A stretch of DNA of 6,598 bases from JARDZI01 sp041639705 (GTDB lineage Bacteria > Bacillota > Clostridia > Clostridiales > Caloramatoraceae), in the NCBI GenBank assembly GCA_041639705.1, contig JBEQBT010000195.1, positions 1-6,598 of the forward strand. The letters run 5' to 3'. The notes under the pieces are model-generated. The model ran no database searches. It worked only from the letters and a program-made list of their open reading frames with translations, and was not told the origin of the DNA. Below are positions 1 to 4,214 of the stretch, piece after piece (the stretch's first letter is position 1; each line of letters opens with the position of its first letter). Both the position numbers and the translations under genes were made by a program.

Positions 1-201
1 AGTATTAGCAGCCGGAATAAGGCTGTAAAAGAAAGTGATTTTCAACCTGTATTGAATCAGTCTGGTACTTCAAAATGTAGAGTTTGAGTACTGGCATATT
101 GCACTGAATTTCTAGGAGTATTTGGAGCACAAAACACTGTAGATACTCCTGCAGCTGATGGTAGATTTATTTCAGTAACCCTTAAAGATGGAGATGTTGC
201 A
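1..201 (+). other. Upstream in-frame part of the 202-849 gene, interrupted by TGA
   Basis: This stretch is in the same frame as the ORF that starts at 202. It is open from the window edge except for a single TGA at 85-87. The residues on both sides read like protein. Before the TGA comes SGTSKCRV, and after it VLAYCTEFLGVFGAQ and then ADGRFISVTLKDGDVAMPT. The stretch around the TGA looks like the first beta strand of a flavodoxin-like fold (CRV-x-VLAY), followed by the usual short helix and second strand. I infer that 1-849 is, or recently was, one gene. The TGA is either a nonsense mutation (for example from TGG, CGA or AGA) or a base-call error. Selenocysteine insertion is a weak alternative, because I see only a poor hairpin downstream. 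Confidence 0.6.
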
Positions 202-849
202 ATGCCTACAGCTCAATTCCTACTTGACAACTTTGATGTAATTATTACTATGACAGATAATAAGCGTGGATTAACAATTCCTCAGAATATTGCTGATTCA
301 GCAGAAAAGGCTGTTAAGGGATTTGCTCAAGGAGGAGGAGAGTTAGTGCTTAGTACATTTATTTTTTCAAATTCAATAGGCTTTGGAAATGAAATTTTCC
401 TTCCAGAGCTAAGCCCTTTTGAAAAAGTTCAATGTGAGAACACAGCAGCAGGACAAATTAATATCAAAAGTGTACCTGGTGATCCTTTATGCAAATGTTT
501 GCTGGAAGGTGTAACAGCACCAGTTTCATCTACATTTGCAAATGCTGTAACACTCTCTAAGGGTGCAATTCTTTGCGCATCCTATGAAAATGAACAACCA
601 CTTCTGGCAGTAAACCCAACCTTCAGTATAACTGGTCTGAATACCTTCCCAGCATTTCAAGCAGACAATGCACAGGCTTCCTATAGACGATTAGTATCAA
701 ATGCAGTTTACTGTGCATTCAAAAAAAGTATAAGAGGTCTAGATTTTTACCGATTTAGCATGAATTATTGTAACAGGCCAACAGTACCTGCACCACCATC
801 TGGAAGGGGAGTTGAGCTTGATAAAATTGATACATTAACTGAAGAGTAA
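202..849 (+). CDS. ThuA / GATase-like-fold protein, C-terminal part (5' end interrupted)
   Basis: The intact frame encodes 215 residues and ends in TAA. Visible elements are a LLDNFDVIITMTDN strand followed by a helix (IADSAEKAVKGFAQ), and then GGGELVLSTFIFS. This matches the pattern in ThuA and related class I glutamine-amidotransferase-like folds, where 'the line between X and Y is drawn' by a Gly-Gly turn before a beta strand. Further on come a LLEGVTAPVSST segment, a late strand (GAILCASYENEQPLLAVN) and a conserved-looking GLNTFPAF. The C-terminal ~45 residues are a proline-containing tail (PTVPAPPSGRG). No catalytic Cys-His-Glu triad is obvious, so I give no enzymatic role. The ATG at 202 has a GGAG eight bases upstream, but starting there would remove the first strands of the fold. 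It is therefore probably not the native start. The function is unknown; the fold assignment is by pattern recognition only. Confidence 0.6.
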   Translation: MPTAQFLLDNFDVIITMTDNKRGLTIPQNIADSAEKAVKGFAQGGGELVLSTFIFSNSIGFGNEIFLPELSPFEKVQCENTAAGQINIKSVPGDPLCKCLLEGVTAPVSSTFANAVTLSKGAILCASYENEQPLLAVNPTFSITGLNTFPAFQADNAQASYRRLVSNAVYCAFKKSIRGLDFYRFSMNYCNRPTVPAPPSGRGVELDKIDTLTEE

Positions 850-860
850 AAACTTAAGGT

Positions 861-897
861 ATTATGAGGGGGGAGAATACACATCTCCTCTCATAAT
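861..897 (+). terminator. Hairpin after the first gene, probable terminator
   Basis: The arms 861-874 and 884-897 pair over 14 bp with two G-U pairs and a 9-nt loop. The stem starts 11 bases after the TAA at 847-849. It is not followed at once by a T tract; the first T-rich run is at about 917-923. It is therefore an imperfect intrinsic terminator or an mRNA 3'-end stabilising stem. It separates the first gene from the peptidase gene. Confidence 0.55.
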
Positions 898-995
898 CAT
901 TTGTAGGCAGCACAATCTTTTTTGCTTTTAGTTAAGGTTCTCATTATTCTTTTAAATAATACATAGTATATATCATAAACAAGGCAGGTGATAAA

Positions 996-2198
996 ATGGA
1001 GAAAAATAAATTAAAGGATTGGACTATATTAAATTATGCAAACGGAAATAATGAGTATGAACCAGAAATGTTTAAGGCTATGAAGGATTCTGAAAGAATA
1101 GAGGATAATGAAAGGATTAATATTGTTATACAAATTGGAAGAATAGAAAGGGAAGCTGCAAGGATAATTAGACCTGTTGAAAAACTTGAGGATGATGAAG
1201 AAATGTGGACAGGGGTTAGAAGGTATATTCTAGGGCATGAAAAATCAGAATTACTTGAGGATATAGGCAAAATAAATATGGCAGATCCAAAAAGTTTATA
1301 TGATTTTATTATTTGGGGAATTATAAACTATCCTGCAAAGCACTATGCATTAATAATTGGAGGACATGGTGCAGCATTTGTTGGAACACTTACTGACTAC
1401 AGTCAGAAATCTCCATATATAATGGGAACACCTGAAATGTGCAGGGCGATTAATATGGTTTTAAAGGACACAGGGAGAAAAATTGATATATTAATACTGG
1501 ATATTTGTTATATGAATCTAGCGGAGATTATGTATGAGTTTGGTAAGGAAAAACAAAATACTGTACAAAATGTTATAACCTATATAGAAACAGGACCAGT
1601 CTCAGGGTTACCCTGCGACAGGCTTATTAATATTATTATGGATAATCCTAATACTGAAGATATAAATCTAACAGTTAAGAATATTATAGAACATATAGGA
1701 CTTAATTTGGTTGCATTTGAAATAAACGAAGCAAAGCTCAAAAATATTAAAAAAGCATCGAATGAATTAGCATATTCATATCTTACAAATCGTGGAGATG
1801 TAAAATATACTCCCTATGAATTATTGACACATATTGATAAATCGGATTTATGGTATGAGAATGTAATTAAGCTTCAAAATGAATTATCACAAATAATAAT
1901 CCACCATAAAAGAGTCACCAATGGAAGAGGAAACCTAATAAATATAATATTTTTACAGTTAAAGGGGCTTTTAAATGTTTATTATAAGCTTGGCTTTGCA
2001 AAAACAAATTACTGGACTTATTTACTTGGCAATAAAGCTATAACAGAAAATCTGTCAATTAAAACAAAAGAAAACTTTAAGCCAATAATTATAAAACCCG
2101 AAGGACTTAGGTCACTAATTCAAGCTATGAACCCATATATTAATAATATATCCCTTGATGAAATTGTAGAAAAACTCACTCAAAACAGAGGGTGGTGA
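996..2198 (+). CDS. Clostripain-family (C11) cysteine peptidase
   Basis: The 400-residue product shows the C11 signature. It opens with DWTILNYANGNNEYEPEM, the usual first strand and (D/N)N motif of clostripain-like proteins. The catalytic His lies in IIGGHGAAF (His124) and the catalytic Cys in LILDICYMNLAEIMYEF (Cys171), with Asp169 two residues before it. In the family this Asp helps bind an Arg or Lys at P1. The His-Cys spacing and total length agree with the C11 enzyme PmC11. Lys138, 14 residues after the His, sits where PmC11 cleaves itself, so self-activation is possible (inference). There is no signal peptide or membrane segment, so the enzyme should act in the cytoplasm (forespore or mother cell if sporulation-linked). 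The ATG at 996 follows AGGTG at 986-990 with good spacing. The gene ends in TGA, 49 bases before cotSA, on the same strand with no terminator between, so the two are probably co-transcribed. The physiological substrate is unknown. Confidence 0.88.
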   Translation: MEKNKLKDWTILNYANGNNEYEPEMFKAMKDSERIEDNERINIVIQIGRIEREAARIIRPVEKLEDDEEMWTGVRRYILGHEKSELLEDIGKINMADPKSLYDFIIWGIINYPAKHYALIIGGHGAAFVGTLTDYSQKSPYIMGTPEMCRAINMVLKDTGRKIDILILDICYMNLAEIMYEFGKEKQNTVQNVITYIETGPVSGLPCDRLINIIMDNPNTEDINLTVKNIIEHIGLNLVAFEINEAKLKNIKKASNELAYSYLTNRGDVKYTPYELLTHIDKSDLWYENVIKLQNELSQIIIHHKRVTNGRGNLINIIFLQLKGLLNVYYKLGFAKTNYWTYLLGNKAITENLSIKTKENFKPIIIKPEGLRSLIQAMNPYINNISLDEIVEKLTQNRGW

Positions 2199-2243
2199 AA
2201 GTAAACCCTCAACGGAATTTTTAAGTAGTTCAACAAATAACAA

Positions 2244-2250
2244 AGAGGTG
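2244..2250 (+). promoter_or_regulatory. Ribosome binding site of cotSA that conflicts with the GTG start
   Basis: AGAGGTG at 2244-2250 is a strong Shine-Dalgarno sequence. The string AGGTGATAAAAT (2246-2257) is identical to 986-997 in front of the peptidase gene, where the next base completes ATG. Here a C (2258) comes before the G. The in-frame GTG at 2248-2250 lies inside this Shine-Dalgarno and has no site of its own upstream. It is therefore unlikely to be the native start. Confidence 0.7.
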
Positions 2251-3393
2251 ATAAAATCGAAAATCGCATTGATATGTACTGAAATGCTTCCTGTTCCACC
2301 TGTTGCAGGCGGTGCTGTTCAGCAATATATTGAGGGTGTTTCACCATACATTGCTAAAAGGCACGAGGTTACAGTTTATAGTATCAACTATCCTGTGCTT
2401 TCTGATACTGAATTTATAAATGAAGTAAAACATGTAAGAATTCATGCCAATAGCCTGCATAAATATTTGAAGGGTTTAAAAACATTAATAGATAAGGATT
2501 TCGATTTTATTTATATTTATAACAGACCAGAATGGATTATGGAATTAGAAGAAATATTCCCAAATTCAAAATTTGCATTAAGTATTCACAATGAAATGTT
2601 TGACCCTAGAAAGCTTCCGAGTGAAATTGCAGTTAAATGCATAGAAAAAGTGAAATTTATCAACACAGTAAGCAAATTTATAGCTAATAGCATAATAGGC
2701 CTCTATCCCCAGGCTAAGGAGAAGGTACATGTAGTATATTCTGCAGCAGATCCAGATAAGTATGTAACAGCATGGTCAAATCAAGGGATGTTGAATAGAA
2801 ATGCTGTTAAAAGATATTATAATATTGAAAATTACAGGGTTGTGCTTTATGTTGGCAGACTAAATGAAAAAAAAGGTCCTCATATACTGATAAGAGGATT
2901 TGAGCTTTTAATGAAATATAGAAATGATGTTGCCCTTTTTGTAATTGGAAGCAGATGGTATGGTGAAAATGATATTGATAATTTTACTAAGGCCTTACAT
3001 TCCATGGCAACAGGATTATCAAACCCTATAATATTTACAGGGTTTCTTACCCCCAAGGAAATTTGCACTATTTATAATGCTGCAGATATATTTGTTTGTC
3101 CCTCTCAGTGGAATGAACCTCTGGCAAGGGTTCATTACGAGGCAATGGCATCGGGTTTGCCTATCATTACAACGAACAGAGGTGGTAATGCAGAAGTAAT
3201 ATCAGGCTTTAGTAATGGAATAGTTATAGATGACTACACTAACCCTGAACAATTTGCATATCATATTAATTATATTTTAAACAGCCCACATATTGCCTAT
3301 GAAATGGGAAGGTCAGGGAGGCAGCTTGTTGAGGAATATTTTAACTGGAAAAGAGTTTCAGAAGAAATCTTATCTGAATTAGATAAGATTTAA
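2248..3393 (+). CDS. cotSA: CotSA-like spore coat glycosyltransferase (GT4)
   Basis: The 381-residue product follows B. subtilis CotSA along its whole length as I recall that protein. It has KIALICTEMLPVPPVAGGA at the N-terminus, then VYSINYP, YNRPEWI and SIHNEMF. The GT-B C-terminal domain carries YVGRLNEKKGPHIL (Arg204 and Lys208/209, expected to contact the nucleotide-sugar phosphates), PSQWNEPLARVHYEAMASG (the EX7E pair Glu290 and Glu298) and TTNRGGNAEVI. Numbering is from the GTG at 2248. The GT4 family transfers a sugar with retention of configuration. CotSA is a coat protein made during sporulation in Bacillus, and the sugar and acceptor are not known from this sequence. The gene should be transcribed with the C11 peptidase upstream. 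Oddity: homologues begin MKIALI, and removing C2258 would give exactly ATG AAA ATC GCA at ideal distance from the Shine-Dalgarno. I suspect a one-base insertion or base-call error at the start. The gene ends in TAA, whose last base begins the palindrome. Confidence 0.9.
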   Translation: MIKSKIALICTEMLPVPPVAGGAVQQYIEGVSPYIAKRHEVTVYSINYPVLSDTEFINEVKHVRIHANSLHKYLKGLKTLIDKDFDFIYIYNRPEWIMELEEIFPNSKFALSIHNEMFDPRKLPSEIAVKCIEKVKFINTVSKFIANSIIGLYPQAKEKVHVVYSAADPDKYVTAWSNQGMLNRNAVKRYYNIENYRVVLYVGRLNEKKGPHILIRGFELLMKYRNDVALFVIGSRWYGENDIDNFTKALHSMATGLSNPIIFTGFLTPKEICTIYNAADIFVCPSQWNEPLARVHYEAMASGLPIITTNRGGNAEVISGFSNGIVIDDYTNPEQFAYHINYILNSPHIAYEMGRSGRQLVEEYFNWKRVSEEILSELDKI

Positions 3394-3458
3394 AGGTGCC
3401 AGCCACATGAGATTATGAGATTTGGTGAAATCTCATAATCTCATGTGGCTGGCACCTT
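3393..3458. repeat. Perfect 31-bp palindrome with 4-nt loop
   Basis: Arms 3393-3423 and 3428-3458 are exact reverse complements (31 of 31) around the loop GGTG. The left arm starts AAGGTGCCAGCCAC and then carries two tandem copies of ATGAGATT (3407-3414, 3415-3422). The right arm carries the matching AATCTCAT copies (3429-3436, 3437-3444). Neither side has a T tract, so it is not a standard intrinsic terminator, although so long a stem could stop transcription or protect cotSA mRNA from either side. The GGTGCC...GGCACC ends recall short palindromic repeats dispersed in many Firmicutes (inference). It lies between convergent genes, 46 bases from the truncated end of the glycosyltransferase remnant. 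Confidence 0.92.
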
Positions 3459-3504
3459 GTGCTTCAGAATTTATCAGCTCCAGACATATTCATAATCAAA
3501 TTGC

Positions 3505-3951
3505 TTATTTTATTAATTTTATCCCTATATTCATATTAACTCCATTAGGAATTATAATTGTTTTTTTAATATCCATTGAGGTTTCCTTTAGGAGGGTAGT
3601 TCTTATATGCTCTGATACAAATATAGTGCAGTCAACATTTTCCCAGTGTACCTGTGTAGGATAGAATGTAAATGCTTCGTAGCTGTGAAGCTTGCATATT
3701 ATTTTTTTATCAGCAGCCCTGTGAGCACTTCCATAAATAACAAGCTCATCACACCATTCAAACCAGCAAATATCTGCCCATTCCATTCCCTCATCAATTT
3801 GTTTGTATACAGTAACAATTACTTTTTTAGTTTCATATTGGTTGGACAAGTCATTAACAATTTCATTTATAAATGTATCAAGACCCTGCTTTACAAAGAA
3901 TGCAATTCGTATTTTCTACTGGGTTTTTATTGGGTTCAAAGTTTGTTCCAC
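3505..3951 (-). pseudogene. GT4 glycosyltransferase remnant, N-terminal part only
   Basis: Read on the minus strand, a GTG at 3951-3949 follows a GGGGG-type ribosome binding site (3960-3966). It begins VEQTLNPIKTQ, then meets TAG at 3918-3916, then continues KIRIAFFVKQGLDTFINEIV. The rest is a recognisable GT-B N-terminal domain: ADICWFEWCDELV, KIICKLHSYEAF, VHWENVDCTIFVSEHI and IIIPNGVN. This is the ADxxWFEWCD...HSYE...IPNGV pattern of GT4 enzymes. It then stops at 3507-3505 just after IPNGV, the hinge before the C-terminal half. That half, with the EX7E donor-binding motif, is missing, so no active enzyme can be made. The first intact start is a TTG at 3849. The remnant lies downstream of the TPR glycosyltransferase on the same strand. 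Confidence 0.8.
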
Positions 3952-4080
3952 TTATATTTCCCCCTTAATTATTGTCAAGCTTTCCTGAGACCCTAGGGAT
4001 CTAAGCTCAGGATCCATTGAGTTCTGTCTCTTATGAATTCTAAAATAGCTTAGGGCCTCAGGTATATAAACCCCATCCCC
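3952..4080 (-). pseudogene. GT2 glycosyltransferase C-terminal fragment
   Basis: About 42 minus-strand codons read GDGVYIPEALSYFRIHKRQ and on through NSMDPELRSLG to KGEI, ending in TAA at 3954-3952. The YIPE-LSYFRIH-xxQ-NS string is typical of the end of a GT2 domain. The TAA directly abuts the GTG of the GT4 remnant in the same frame. The two may therefore once have been one GT2-GT4 protein broken by TAA and TAG, or two coupled genes. Upstream, the frame is lost near a run of six C (4077-4082, G on the minus strand), where one added base would extend the reading as AQQLNAYSGG before DGVYIPE. No upstream GT2 catalytic region is present in the window. Confidence 0.55.
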
Positions 4081-4214
4081 CCTGAATATGCATTAAGTTG
4101 CTGGGCACTTCACATTCTAAATCCCGCAATATGTATTGGTACATCAGGTGGGAGGTTACTTTCCTGATGTACCCTTGGCGGGGAGAATTAAAGAGGATTC
4201 TACAGCATTGGTTG
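4081..4214. other. Non-coding gap between the TPR-GT gene and the GT remnants
   Basis: No convincing gene was found here. Short protein-like strings occur in different minus-strand frames (for example SAQQLNAYSGG at about 4081-4115), but each is closed by stops within a few codons. They may be further decay of the GT2 fragment or chance. The stretch contains the inverted repeat listed separately. Confidence 0.5.
4138..4173. repeat. 11-bp inverted repeat
   Basis: GGTACATCAGG (4138-4148) and CCTGATGTACC (4163-4173) are exact reverse complements with a 14-nt loop. It lies about 40 bases downstream of the minus-strand gene ending at 4215. No T tract follows on either strand, so a terminator role is possible but not typical. 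It could also be the end of a small repeat element. Confidence 0.6.

Noticed and set aside
922..970. Promoter candidates before the peptidase gene: TTGCTT (922-927) with TATTCT (945-950), and CATAGTATA (962-970), which fits a sigma-K -10
   Set aside because: The sigma-A-like pair matches poorly, and no AC -35 lies at the right distance from the sigma-K-like box. In AT-rich DNA such matches are expected by chance.
1034..1270. Minus-strand 78-aa ORF rich in Ser, Ile and Leu
   Set aside because: It is a shadow of the C11 peptidase gene; its low-complexity composition comes from antisense Glu and Asp codons.
1..2198. UGA read as tryptophan across the window
   Set aside because: Only one in-frame TGA was found inside a gene, Trp is encoded by TGG throughout, and the peptidase gene ends naturally at TGA. 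A standard bacterial code fits better.
2880..3068. Minus-strand 62-aa ORF
   Set aside because: It is antisense to the C-terminal domain of cotSA, where the plus frame has the GT4 motifs.
3422..3996. Plus-strand ORFs between 3422 and 3996 (80, 116 and 61 aa)
   Set aside because: They lie antisense to the GT4 remnant, which has clear family motifs on the minus strand. One begins inside the palindrome, and none has a good ribosome binding site.
3983..4012. TCCTGAG / CTCAGGA inverted repeat with an inner CCCTAGGG
   Set aside because: It falls within the protein-like GT2 fragment and has only 7 bp with a 16-nt loop, so it is likely coincidental.
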